Shown here: piece by piece, positions 6,706 through 14,939 of the stretch
Layout: each line of letters starts with the position of its first letter
Position numbering within the stretch: the first letter of the stretch is position 1
The notes under the pieces: model-generated
Seen by the model: only the letters and a program-made list of their open reading frames with translations
Databases searched by the model: none
What the model was told of the DNA's origin: nothing
Translations under genes and position numbers: made by a program
From: Flavobacteriales bacterium
GTDB taxonomy: Bacteria; Bacteroidota; Bacteroidia; UBA10329
Reading direction: 5' to 3'
Assembly: GCA_016124845.1 (NCBI GenBank)
Contig: WGMW01000012.1
Span: 1 to 64,000 of the forward strand
DNA: 64,000 nt

Positions 6706-7584
6706 TTAAAGTAGGTAGAAGAAGGTGAATACGAATACCCACACAAGGTCTACGAAGTGCCAGTAAAGCCCTGACTTCTCGACCATTTCGTAATGCCCTG
6801 TCTTCTCAAACTTGCCATCAACCACCATCAGAAAGATGATAAAGTTGATGACCACCCCAGAGAACACGTGAAAACCGTGGAATCCTGTGATGAAGAAGAA
6901 GAAGTTGGCGAACAGCGGAATACCGTATTCATTATGATGCAGGTTGGCACCATGAATGTGCTCAGCCGTGGCAAGCATTTTCTGCGCCTCTGCTCCTTGC
7001 ACTTCTCTGAAACCGTTTCCGTCTTCAAGCTCACCATGTCTGTTTACTGGAACCAGGAATGTTCCTTCTTCAATAACATGCGTGTGCGGATCGACCTTGT
7101 GCCGCATAACCGTCACGCCATCTTCTAAAAGATACGCTCCATGCTCCGTTCCGTGAATGAAATGATACCATTCCCACGCCTGAGAGCCTACGAACACGAG
7201 ACCTCCGACAATGGTAAGCACCATCCAGAACTGAACCTGTTTCTTGTTCATTCTGTGACCTGCCTCAACCGCCAATACCATCGTTACCGATGAGGCGATA
7301 AGCACGAACGTCATGAATGCAACGTAGGCCAATTCGATGTGACCATGGTAGAACGGAAAGTGCGTGAACACGTCTCCCGAAGTTGGCCAAATGTCTTCGT
7401 ACTTGTGGCGCATGAAACCATACGCGGTAAGTAGACCAGAGAATGTGAAAGCATCTGAGATGAGGAAGAACCACATCATCATTTTTCCATAACTGATCTT
7501 GTAAGGTGAGGTTCCTCCTGCCCATGCTCCTGCGCTATGATCGCTGTGTGATGGAGCGGCTGTCTGACCAACGTGTCCTGCCAT
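6706..7584 (-). CDS. Cytochrome c oxidase subunit III (copy with long soluble loop)
   Basis: A 292-residue heme-copper oxidase subunit III. Hydrophobic helices flank a hydrophilic insertion of about 75 residues (about 150-225) rich in His, Glu and Asp before the conserved ITGFHGFHVFSG helix; the family-typical final YWHFVDLVWVFVF helix is intact. Subunit III binds and stabilises subunit I and has no redox centre. It follows a second subunit III gene, an arrangement common in Bacteroidota. The insertion may face the periplasm. Confidence 0.93.
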   Translation of the reverse strand: MAGHVGQTAAPSHSDHSAGAWAGGTSPYKISYGKMMMWFFLISDAFTFSGLLTAYGFMRHKYEDIWPTSGDVFTHFPFYHGHIELAYVAFMTFVLIASSVTMVLAVEAGHRMNKKQVQFWMVLTIVGGLVFVGSQAWEWYHFIHGTEHGAYLLEDGVTVMRHKVDPHTHVIEEGTFLVPVNRHGELEDGNGFREVQGAEAQKMLATAEHIHGANLHHNEYGIPLFANFFFFITGFHGFHVFSGVVINFIIFLMVVDGKFEKTGHYEMVEKSGLYWHFVDLVWVFVFTFFYLL

Positions 7585-7629
7585 TATTTAGAATGATTAT
7601 AAAGACCTGATTTTAAAGTCGGTGCAATT

Positions 7630-8343
7630 TTAACGAATAAATAGTAAAAACAAGAAGAGGTAAACCCACAGAATATCGAGAAAATGCCAATAGATGGATC
7701 CAAGCTCCAACGGAAGCACGTTTTGTCGCGTAATTGACCCAGAAAAAGCCTTGACCAACAGCACGAGCAGCCAAATAATTCCGCCCGCGAGGTGCAAAAC
7801 ATGCAGCCCCGAAAGCAGATAGAGGAATGATGCACTTACATTGAAGGTGTCGTTGATGCGATCATTGATCGGTTCGGTGTAACCGATGTCGGCAGGTTTG
7901 TAAAAGTTTCCTTGATCGTAAAGCAGCGGTTCGCCTTTCATCAGAATAATGTAATCCTTACCGTATTCGCCTTTCAGGTCGTGCAGCGTTCCGACCATGA
8001 ACTTGCCTTCGGCCTGAAGCTCTTTCCAACCCATGTATTGGGCAACCGTGAATCCGATACCGAGAAGAAACGTTGCCACCAACCACAGTTTCAACCCTCC
8101 TGCATTGCCAGAAGAAATGCTTCGCTTGGCGAGATAGATCGTCACGCTGCTGATGAGAAGAATAACGGTGCTGACGCTGAACATGGGCGGCAACGTATCC
8201 TGCACCCAGAAGTGATCGGCCTGAAGCACGATATAGGCGCTGGTGAACGCCATGAAGAACATGGCAATGCCCGCCACGCCCAGCCAGACCAACATTTTTT
8301 TTGCCCTGTTGCTCTTTTCTTCTGGATTCAGATTCTCTTCCAT
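7630..8343 (-). CDS. Cytochrome c oxidase subunit III (second copy)
   Basis: A 237-residue subunit III-like protein with hydrophobic helices, a soluble central segment (about residues 115-160) and the conserved C-terminal SIYWHFLDILWVYLFLFL. It starts with an acidic leader (MEENLNPEEKSNRAKK). It lies 2 nt after ctaB and 45 nt before the other subunit III gene, so the copies are probably co-transcribed. The two differ enough in the central loop to suggest non-identical roles in one complex rather than a recent duplication. Confidence 0.92.
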   Translation of the reverse strand: MEENLNPEEKSNRAKKMLVWLGVAGIAMFFMAFTSAYIVLQADHFWVQDTLPPMFSVSTVILLISSVTIYLAKRSISSGNAGGLKLWLVATFLLGIGFTVAQYMGWKELQAEGKFMVGTLHDLKGEYGKDYIILMKGEPLLYDQGNFYKPADIGYTEPINDRINDTFNVSASFLYLLSGLHVLHLAGGIIWLLVLLVKAFSGSITRQNVLPLELGSIYWHFLDILWVYLFLFLLFIR

Positions 8344-8345
8344 TC

Positions 8346-9263
8346 TCAGATCTTATCTAACAGGTACGCCAACTGCACGATGGGCAGGTAAAAGAACGAG
8401 CCGAACATGAGCTTTTTGGCAGCTTCGGCCGAAAGTGTTCTGTACAGATCGATCGCCTGCTTGGTAAATATGATGCCTGCTACAATTGCCACCGCTGCGG
8501 AAATGGCGCCAGTATATCCAAAAAAGGTAGGCAGCAAACTGACAGGTATCAGCCCAATGGTGTAAACCACAATTTGGAACGCAGTTCCCTTGTCGCGCCC
8601 ACCAGCAGACGGCAGCATTTTGAAACCCGCTTTAAGATAATCGTCATGCACGCGCCATGCAATGGCCCAAAAATGTGGGAACTGCCAGATGAACTGCACG
8701 GAGAACATCAACAACGAAAGCAAGGTGATCTCTCCAAAACCTTCGGTTGCTGCCACGCAGCCCAACATGGGCGGAATGGAACCTGGAAATGCCCCGACAA
8801 ACACCGCAAAAGGTGTCTTCTGTTTCATTGGCGTGTAGATGACCGCGTACAAGAAAAGTGCGGCCAGACCGAGAATTCCGCTCATCGGGTTGATGAAGTA
8901 CCAAAGGATGCCGATGCCGAGAATTCCCGAAATGGAAGCGATGATCAACGCCTCGGTGGTTGACATGCTGGAGGTTGGCAGCGGACGGTTCTTGGTGCGG
9001 TCCATGAGCGCATCGAGGTCGCGCTCAATGATCTCGTTGAAACCATTGGAAGCTCCCGTAAGCAGCGTTCCGCCAACGATCAGGGCAGCCATGATGTAGA
9101 GGCTGAACTCATCGGCCGCAAGGCCATAACATATAATAGAAGACAGGACGACCAGCGAAGCCAAGCGGAGCTTCATGAACTCCGAGTAATCTTTGATCTT
9201 ACCGCGAATTCCGCCCTCTTCCTTCTTCATCTGATCAAACTTCACTTCCGTCAACGGATCCAT
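8346..9263 (-). CDS. ctaB: Protoheme IX farnesyltransferase (heme O synthase)
   Basis: A 305-residue polytopic UbiA-family prenyltransferase that adds a farnesyl group to heme B to give heme O for the oxidase. The Asp-rich motif NGFNEIIERDLDALMDRTKNRPLP (first part quoted as two pieces: NEIIERDLDALMD and RTKNRPLP) begins near residue 113, and the second conserved segment RVHDDYLKAGFKMLP is present. Multiple membrane helices follow. It heads the oxidase genes and lies 6 nt after the PIN toxin gene, so it may now be expressed from the infB or toxin-antitoxin promoter. The oxidase subunit I and II genes often found just upstream are absent. Confidence 0.95.
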   Translation of the reverse strand: MDPLTEVKFDQMKKEEGGIRGKIKDYSEFMKLRLASLVVLSSIICYGLAADEFSLYIMAALIVGGTLLTGASNGFNEIIERDLDALMDRTKNRPLPTSSMSTTEALIIASISGILGIGILWYFINPMSGILGLAALFLYAVIYTPMKQKTPFAVFVGAFPGSIPPMLGCVAATEGFGEITLLSLLMFSVQFIWQFPHFWAIAWRVHDDYLKAGFKMLPSAGGRDKGTAFQIVVYTIGLIPVSLLPTFFGYTGAISAAVAIVAGIIFTKQAIDLYRTLSAEAAKKLMFGSFFYLPIVQLAYLLDKI

Positions 9264-9269
9264 CGGGAA

Positions 9270-9668
9270 TTATCTTCGAATCCAGTTTTCCATTTCAATG
9301 CCCTCCAACCGTTCGAAATCCTTTGTGTTATCGGTTACCATTACCCTCTCATTTGCAATTGCAGTTGAACCGATAAGCAGATCGAAATCACCGACCAAGT
9401 TTCCTTCACGTTTCAATCGGGCCTTTTGCTTGCCGTACTCCTTTATGGCATCAAAAACGGGTATAACGGAAACACTCTCAACAAATTCATCGATCAGCCC
9501 ATTGTTCTTTTCAGGGTTCTTACTGTTCTCTGCGCCATAAACCAATTCTGCCAAGGTTATTTCTGAAATGAAACAATTATCAACCCCGACCGCGTTCATT
9601 TTCTCAAGCAGGTCAAATTTCCCTCTAAAAAAGTAGATACAGATATTCGTATCCAGCAGGTATTTCAT
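9270..9668 (-). CDS. vapC: PIN-domain ribonuclease toxin (VapC family)
   Basis: A 132-residue PIN-domain protein. The four acidic positions are visible: Asp in YLLDTNICIYFF (residue 6), Glu in ITLAELVYGAE, and the Asp residues in VGDFDLLIGSTAI and VTDNTKDF. VapC toxins are Mg-dependent RNases that typically cut tRNA or rRNA and are held inactive by the partner antitoxin. Its start overlaps the antitoxin stop (ATGA), the standard toxin-antitoxin layout. It lies between infB and ctaB on the same strand. The target RNA cannot be predicted. Confidence 0.88.
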   Translation of the reverse strand: MKYLLDTNICIYFFRGKFDLLEKMNAVGVDNCFISEITLAELVYGAENSKNPEKNNGLIDEFVESVSVIPVFDAIKEYGKQKARLKREGNLVGDFDLLIGSTAIANERVMVTDNTKDFERLEGIEMENWIRR

Positions 9669-9910
9669 TCGAAATCCTCCATTTCCCTCCCAGGAGTCCG
9701 TGAGTTACGGATGTTGCTAATAATCTCGTCTGTGGAACGAGTGTCTTTCCAACCACCGAAAAGTTCAGAGAATTTCTTCTTGGATCCACTGCCATCATCA
9801 ATTGAATCGGTCAATTTGATGATCAACTTTTTTTTTGTCCGATTGTCGAGCTTGAAAAGAAACCCGAAGAATCGATCCATCGCGCCATCGCTTATTCTAA
9901 GTATTCCCAT
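9665..9910 (-). CDS. Putative antitoxin of the PIN toxin
   Basis: An 81-residue, highly charged protein directly upstream of the PIN toxin with a 4-nt overlap. I do not recognise a clear AbrB, RHH or HTH fold. It has a basic segment (TKKKLIIKLTDSI), then SKKKFSELFGGWKDTRSTDEIISNIRNSR, whose W-x-D-x-R-S-x-D-E-I-I pattern resembles C-terminal toxin-binding tails of VapB-like antitoxins. Function is assigned by gene order. A good -7 box lies 4 nt before its ATG. Confidence 0.7.
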   Translation of the reverse strand: MGILRISDGAMDRFFGFLFKLDNRTKKKLIIKLTDSIDDGSGSKKKFSELFGGWKDTRSTDEIISNIRNSRTPGREMEDFE

Positions 9911-9914
9911 CTTA

Positions 9915-9922
9915 CAAAGTTA
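9915..9922 (-). promoter_or_regulatory. -7 promoter box for the toxin-antitoxin pair
   Basis: The minus strand reads TAACTTTG, a perfect TAnnTTTG, ending 4 nt before the antitoxin ATG at 9910. No clear -33 TTG is visible. If used, the transcript would be leaderless or nearly so. Confidence 0.45.
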
Positions 9923-9944
9923 GCCATTTAGCGAGGTGGCGACT

Positions 9945-12581
9945 CTATAACTTGGCCTTCACCTCTACGATCTCGTATCCTTCGATGATGTCTCCGACCT
10001 TGATGTCGTTGAACTTATCGATGTTCAGACCACACTCGAATCCTTTCGAAACTTCTTTCACGTCTTCCTTGAAACGCTTCAATGAAGCCAACTCTCCTGT
10101 ATAGACCACGATACCATCGCGAATAACGCGCACCTTGGTGTTCCGTGTCACTTTTCCATCCAGAACCATACATCCTGCAATGGTTCCGACCCGCGAGATC
10201 TTGAATACTTCGCGTACTTCGATGTTGCCCACGATCTTCTCTTCGAACTCTGGTGCCAACATCCCTTCCATTGCCGCTTTCACCTCTTCGATGGCATCGT
10301 AGATGATGCTGTAGAGCTTGATCTGGATCTGTTCCTGCTCGGCCACTTTACGTGCATTTACCGAAGGACGCACCTGGAATCCGATCACAATTGCATCAGA
10401 GGCTGATGCCAAGAGAACATCCGATTCGGAGATCTGCCCCACACCTTTCATAATGATATTGACCGCGATCTTCTCGGTAGAGAGTTTCAGCAACGAATCG
10501 GAAAGTGCTTCGATGGAACCGTCCACATCACCTTTAACGATGAGGTTGAGTTCTTGGAAGTCTCCGATGGCGATTCGTCTTCCGATCTCATCCAACGTGA
10601 TGTGTTTCTGTGTACGCAGGCCTTGCTCACGCTGCAACTGCAATCTTCTTGCGGCCACGCCACGTGCTTCACGTTCGTCTTCCATTACGTTGAACTTGTC
10701 TCCCGAAGATGGCGCGCCATCCAGACCCAGCACCTGCGCTGGCATGGAAGGGCCTGCTTCCTTCATCGGTTGATTCCGCTCGTTGTAAATGGCTTTCACC
10801 CTACCGCTGTAACTTCCCGCAAGGATGACATCGCCAATGCGAAGCGTTCCTGACTGAACGAGAACGGTAGAAACGTATCCACGCCCTTTGTCCAACTCAG
10901 ATTCGATGATGGTACCAACGGCACGTTTCGTTGGATCGGCTTTCAGCTCAAGAATCTCTGCTTCAAGCAACACCTTATCAAGCAAGGAATCAACTCCCTG
11001 CCCTGATTTGGCCGAGATCTCCTCACATTGGTATTTACCTCCCCAATCTTCTACAAGAATGTTCATGTTGGCCAATTCCTCCTTGATCTTATCAGGGTTG
11101 GCATTCGGCTTATCGATCTTGTTGATGGCGAAGATCATCGGCACACCTGCCGCTTGCGCGTGGTTGATCGCCTCCTTGGTCTGCGGCATCACCGAATCAT
11201 CCGCAGCTACCACGATGATCACCACGTCCGTTACCTGCGCACCTCGGGCACGCATGGCGGTAAACGCTTCGTGACCGGGAGTATCGAGGAAGGAGATCTT
11301 ACGACCGTCTTCCAACTCCACATTATAGGCTCCGATGTGCTGGGTAATGCCTCCAGCCTCACCGGCAATTACGTTTGCATCTCGGATGTAGTCGAGCAAC
11401 GATGTCTTACCGTGGTCAACGTGACCCATGATGGTAACGATCGGTGGACGCTCCGTCATCTTTTCTGGATCGTCCTCCTCTTCCATGATGGAATCCTGCA
11501 CATCGGCACTCACGAAATTCACTTCGTGACCGAACTCTTCAGCCACAATGCTGAGCGTTTCCGCATCCAATCGCTGGTTGATGGAAACGAACAATCCGAG
11601 GCTCATGCATGCTGCAATGATCTCGTTTACGGGAACGTCCATCATCTTGGCCAATTCGTTCGCGGTTACGAACTCGGTGACCTTCAGCACCTTCTTTTCG
11701 CGTTCGAGCTGTTGCTCTTCTTCCTGCGCTCTTTCTTGGTACGCCTGACGTTTCTCTCTTCGGTATTTGGCCCCCTTCGATTTGGTGCTTCCTGAACTCA
11801 GACGGGCAAGTGTTTCCTTGATCTGCTTTTGGATCTCTTCATCCGAAAGCTCCTGCTTCTTCTCTCTGCCGCCACGGCCGCCTTGCTGGCCTCCTTCTTC
11901 TCCGGAAACCGGACGTCTTACACGCTTACGCTTACGTTTCTTGTCGGCAGAATCGTTGGATGTGGCAACAGGTTTCTTCTCGCGCGGTTTCTCAACTGGA
12001 AGTTCCATCTTACCGAGAACTTTTGCTCCAGCCAATTTCTCAACCTTGGCACGGATCACTTCGCCTTCTTCTTTTTCCTTCTCGGCCTTCTTCGCCTCTT
12101 CGGCAGCCTTTACTTCGGCTGCTTCTTTCTGCTTTTTGGCTTCGTCAGCTGCCTTGGCGGCAGCTTCTGCTGCTTCCTTTTCCTGCTGGGCCTTCTGTGC
12201 TTTTTCCTCTTCGAGTTTCTTTTTACGTGCGGCCGGATCGATGTCTTCCAATTTGAGCGAACCCATCACCTTCGGACCTTCCACCTTGTGTCCTTCGGCT
12301 TTGATCACCTCTTGCTGCTTGGCCTCTTCCTTTTCCTCGGCTGCGGCCATTCGCTCGTCCTTGCGAGCTTGCAAAAGTTCGGCCTTGGCCTCAGCCTCCA
12401 TTTTGAGCTTTCGGTCAGCGGCAAACTCATCAACAAGCAGGTTGTACATGTTCTCATCCAACTTGGAGTTGAAGTTGACATCAGCAAATCCCTTCCCTTT
12501 CAGAAAATCTACGATGGTAGCCTTTCCTACGTTGAGGTCCGTTGCCACGGCACCTAATCTTCTCTGTTTTCCTTCTGACAT
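9945..12581 (-). CDS. infB: Translation initiation factor IF-2
   Basis: An 878-residue GTPase that loads initiator tRNA on the 30S subunit. The N terminus has an IF2_N-type domain ([20 protein letters not shown]), followed by a long Lys/Glu/Ala-rich helical region and basic linker to about residue 290. A second IF2_N-like domain ([21 protein letters not shown]) precedes the G domain, whose motifs are GHVDHGKT (near 384), DTPGH, NKID and SAKSG. The C-terminal domains II-IV are complete. It is third in rimP-nusA-infB, 42 nt after nusA. TAG stop. Confidence 0.98.
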   Translation of the reverse strand: MSEGKQRRLGAVATDLNVGKATIVDFLKGKGFADVNFNSKLDENMYNLLVDEFAADRKLKMEAEAKAELLQARKDERMAAAEEKEEAKQQEVIKAEGHKVEGPKVMGSLKLEDIDPAARKKKLEEEKAQKAQQEKEAAEAAAKAADEAKKQKEAAEVKAAEEAKKAEKEKEEGEVIRAKVEKLAGAKVLGKMELPVEKPREKKPVATSNDSADKKRKRKRVRRPVSGEEGGQQGGRGGREKKQELSDEEIQKQIKETLARLSSGSTKSKGAKYRREKRQAYQERAQEEEQQLEREKKVLKVTEFVTANELAKMMDVPVNEIIAACMSLGLFVSINQRLDAETLSIVAEEFGHEVNFVSADVQDSIMEEEDDPEKMTERPPIVTIMGHVDHGKTSLLDYIRDANVIAGEAGGITQHIGAYNVELEDGRKISFLDTPGHEAFTAMRARGAQVTDVVIIVVAADDSVMPQTKEAINHAQAAGVPMIFAINKIDKPNANPDKIKEELANMNILVEDWGGKYQCEEISAKSGQGVDSLLDKVLLEAEILELKADPTKRAVGTIIESELDKGRGYVSTVLVQSGTLRIGDVILAGSYSGRVKAIYNERNQPMKEAGPSMPAQVLGLDGAPSSGDKFNVMEDEREARGVAARRLQLQREQGLRTQKHITLDEIGRRIAIGDFQELNLIVKGDVDGSIEALSDSLLKLSTEKIAVNIIMKGVGQISESDVLLASASDAIVIGFQVRPSVNARKVAEQEQIQIKLYSIIYDAIEEVKAAMEGMLAPEFEEKIVGNIEVREVFKISRVGTIAGCMVLDGKVTRNTKVRVIRDGIVVYTGELASLKRFKEDVKEVSKGFECGLNIDKFNDIKVGDIIEGYEIVEVKAKL

Positions 12582-12623
12582 ATACGCTCGTTGGGTTTAA
12601 TTCAATTCATTGCCGCTACCTCA

Positions 12624-13862
12624 TCAGTCGGCAAATTCTTCTTTCAATATTTTGAGAACATCATCGATGGTCTCTTCTTCAAGGTCGGTACGCTTGACCA
12701 ATTCGGCCTTGCCGATCTCGATCACACTCTTGGCCGTATCGCAACCGATGGCTTTGAGTTCATCCAAGATCCAACCTTCGATCTCATCTGCAAATTCTTC
12801 GAGGTCAACGTCTTCCACGTCCACATCAGAATCGCGGTACACATCGATCTCATAACCCGTTAACTGACCAGCCAAACGGATGTTGAAACCTCCTTTACCG
12901 ATGGCCAATGAGACCTGATCGGGTTTCAGGAACACATCTGCCTTGTGCTCAGCATCGTTCAATTCCATACGCGTAATTTTCGCAGGACTCAGTGCTCGCT
13001 GAATGAACAGTTGCGAATTGTTGGTGTAGTTGATCACATCGATGTTCTCGTTACGCAACTCACGAACGATTCCGTGAATCCGAGAACCCTTCATACCAAC
13101 ACAAGCTCCTACTGGATCGATACGGTCATCGTAAGATTCCACAGCAACTTTTGCTCTTTCGCCAGGAACGCGAACGATCTTCTTGATGGTGATCAGACCA
13201 TCGAACACTTCTGGAACTTCGTTCTCGAACAAACGCTCCAAGAAACGTGGATCTGTTCTTGAAAGGATGACCGCTGGGTTGTTGTTTCTCATTTCAACCT
13301 CTTTGATCACCGCTCTCACGGTGTCTCCCTTTTTGAAGTAATCGCTTGGGATCTGCTCTGTTTTTGGCAGCACCAACTCATTTCCCTCATCATCCAAGAT
13401 CAAAATCTCGCGCTTCCATATCTGATAGACCTCACCGGTCATCAACTCACCTTCACGGTCCTTGTATTTACGGAAAACGTTGTCCTTTTCAAGATCCATG
13501 ATGCGAGAGGCAAGATTCTGACGGATGGCCAGAACGGCTCTACGTCCGAAATCTTCCAATTTCACTTGCTCCGAAACTTCTTCACCGACCTCAAAGTCGT
13601 CCTCGATCTTCAACGCTTCCGACAATGGAATCTGAAGAACGTCATCTTCCAGATCCTCATCGGCTACGATCTCGCGGTTACGCCAGATCTCAAGGTCACC
13701 TTTATCAACGTTGATGATCACATCGATGTTCTCATCCGTTCCGTACTGCTTGATCAAAAGCGAACGGAACACATCTTCCAAGATGCTCATCATGGTCACC
13801 CTGTCAATGTTTTTGAATTCTTTGAATTCTGAAAACGACTCAATTAGATTTAAACTGTTCAT
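12624..13862 (-). CDS. nusA: Transcription termination/antitermination protein NusA
   Basis: A 412-residue protein with the N-terminal RNA polymerase-binding domain, an S1 domain (GEVYQIWKREILILDDEG onward) and two KH domains including the conserved VGACVGMKGSRI and SLAIGKGGFNIRLA loops, then an acidic C-terminal extension. NusA binds elongating polymerase and nascent RNA and promotes pausing and intrinsic termination. The gene begins 6 nt after rimP. A terminator-like hairpin in the operon leader (14320-14341) could be a direct target of its product. Confidence 0.97.
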   Translation of the reverse strand: MNSLNLIESFSEFKEFKNIDRVTMMSILEDVFRSLLIKQYGTDENIDVIINVDKGDLEIWRNREIVADEDLEDDVLQIPLSEALKIEDDFEVGEEVSEQVKLEDFGRRAVLAIRQNLASRIMDLEKDNVFRKYKDREGELMTGEVYQIWKREILILDDEGNELVLPKTEQIPSDYFKKGDTVRAVIKEVEMRNNNPAVILSRTDPRFLERLFENEVPEVFDGLITIKKIVRVPGERAKVAVESYDDRIDPVGACVGMKGSRIHGIVRELRNENIDVINYTNNSQLFIQRALSPAKITRMELNDAEHKADVFLKPDQVSLAIGKGGFNIRLAGQLTGYEIDVYRDSDVDVEDVDLEEFADEIEGWILDELKAIGCDTAKSVIEIGKAELVKRTDLEEETIDDVLKILKEEFAD

Positions 13863-13868
13863 TGCATG

Positions 13869-14318
13869 TTATTTGAACGATATTACTGTCTTGGCTTCTT
13901 TTATTTCACTTAGCGGAAGCGTTATCGGCCCCGTTTCTTCTTTCTTTTTCTTCTTTTCGGGTTCGATGGTGATATTCTCGCCATCGAACGCGGTCAATTT
14001 CCCTTTGAGGTTTCTTCCATCTGTAGTAGCGACCTTCACTTCTCTGCCCACGTTCTTCCTGTACTGCAACGGATGCTGATACGGCTCGGTCAATCCTGGC
14101 GATGAGACCTCCAACTCGTAATCTTCCACCTCGCGGTCCAAATTTCCCTCGATGTGTCGGCTCACATTCACACAGTCCCGAACATCCAGTCCTTCCAACG
14201 AATCGATGTAAACCCGAATACGGTTGGTCGGCATCACTCTTACCGAAACGATGAACAGGTCGGTTCCCTCCAACTTCTCCTCAACCAAGCTCCGAATCGT
14301 ACTTTCCGTTATCATCAT
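13869..14318 (-). CDS. rimP: Ribosome maturation factor RimP
   Basis: 149 residues from the ATG at 14318; a second ATG follows immediately at 14315. It matches RimP, needed for 30S subunit assembly: an alpha/beta N-terminal domain (LEGTDLFIVSVRVMPTNRIRVYIDS), the conserved CVNVSRHIEGNLDREVEDYELEVSSPG segment in two parts around SRHIE and LEVSSPGL, and an SH3-like C-terminal domain (REVKVATTDGRNLKGKLTAFDG). A Lys-rich insert lies near the end. It is first in rimP-nusA-infB. A longer start at 14381 is excluded because it lies in the promoter. Confidence 0.94.
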   Translation of the reverse strand: MMITESTIRSLVEEKLEGTDLFIVSVRVMPTNRIRVYIDSLEGLDVRDCVNVSRHIEGNLDREVEDYELEVSSPGLTEPYQHPLQYRKNVGREVKVATTDGRNLKGKLTAFDGENITIEPEKKKKKEETGPITLPLSEIKEAKTVISFK

Positions 14319-14319
14319 T

Positions 14320-14341
14320 AAAAAAGGGACCTGCTGGTCCC
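14320..14341 (-). terminator. Intrinsic-terminator-like hairpin in the rimP-nusA-infB leader
   Basis: On the minus strand GGGACC, loop AGCA, GGTCCC, then TTTTTT (the A run at 320-325) and one base before the rimP ATG at 14318. A 6-bp GC-rich stem followed directly by six U is an ideal intrinsic terminator, placed inside the 5' leader of the operon encoding NusA. It may be an attenuator. Confidence 0.65.
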
Positions 14342-14367
14342 CTCCGTCTAATTCCTCAAAGCGCGGG

Positions 14368-14397
14368 CAAAGGTAATACAATTAAATTGTCTGTCAA
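14368..14397 (-). promoter_or_regulatory. Promoter of rimP-nusA-infB
   Basis: The minus strand has TTGACAG (14397-14391) and TACCTTTG (14375-14368), with 22 bp between the first base of each. This matches the Bacteroidota primary sigma pattern. The start site would be near 14362, giving a leader of about 44 nt that contains the hairpin at 14320-14341. Confidence 0.7.
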
Positions 14398-14492
14398 GCA
14401 CTCCGATCACTCGAATTACCCTTGTTTCGGTAGAAAATCCTCCAAAGGACAAAACTGCCGCCTGAAATACAAAGTCATTATTAAGCAGATGT

Positions 14493-14500
14493 TACCTTTG
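14493..14500 (+). promoter_or_regulatory. -7 promoter box for the 14521 operon
   Basis: TACCTTTG, a perfect TAnnTTTG, 20 nt before the ATG at 14521. The -33 element is not clear. It is divergent from the rimP promoter. Confidence 0.5.
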
Positions 14501-14520
14501 CGCTGCCTGAAAAAACACCT

Positions 14521-14910
14521 ATGAAAAATACGCTACTTGTTCTAACCGTTGTTGTCATGTCTTCTATCTGGTCGCTGGCCACAGCCCAGAACACGGATTT
14601 CGACAGCCGTCTGCTGGCAAAATTCTCGGAAAAGGAATTGAAGGCCATGAGTGCAGATGAGGTGGATTATTGGAATTTCTTCATTAAAGAAGGATTCGAG
14701 GTTTTCCAGATCACCAAGGATTCCGATCAATCCGACATTGAAGTGATGGAGTTCGATGGGGATGTTTCTGCCATCAATCCTTTGGCACTTGGCCTGACTC
14801 CTAAGGAGAATTCAGTTCAGACATTTAAACTTGGTAATAGCGGCTATGGCATCATGATACTCTCGGTAGAGAAACTGAATGCCCGAATGAAAAGGCTTCA
14901 AAAAGATTGA
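14521..14910 (+). CDS. Small exported protein of unknown function
   Basis: A 129-residue protein with a Sec signal peptide (residues 1-22, cleavage after LATAQ-type sequence). The mature part is mainly charged and helical (LLAKFSEKELKAMSADEVDYWNFFIKEGF) with a short beta-like C-terminal section. I do not recognise a family. It lies 29 nt upstream of a large T9SS cargo gene and is probably co-transcribed with it from the -7 box at 14493. Confidence 0.75.
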   Translation: MKNTLLVLTVVVMSSIWSLATAQNTDFDSRLLAKFSEKELKAMSADEVDYWNFFIKEGFEVFQITKDSDQSDIEVMEFDGDVSAINPLALGLTPKENSVQTFKLGNSGYGIMILSVEKLNARMKRLQKD

Positions 14911-14939
14911 CACAACCACTATTGAGAAGGAACATTAGG

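Noticed and set aside
11028-11795. 255-codon plus-strand open frame
   Set aside because: It is antisense to the conserved GTPase domain of infB.
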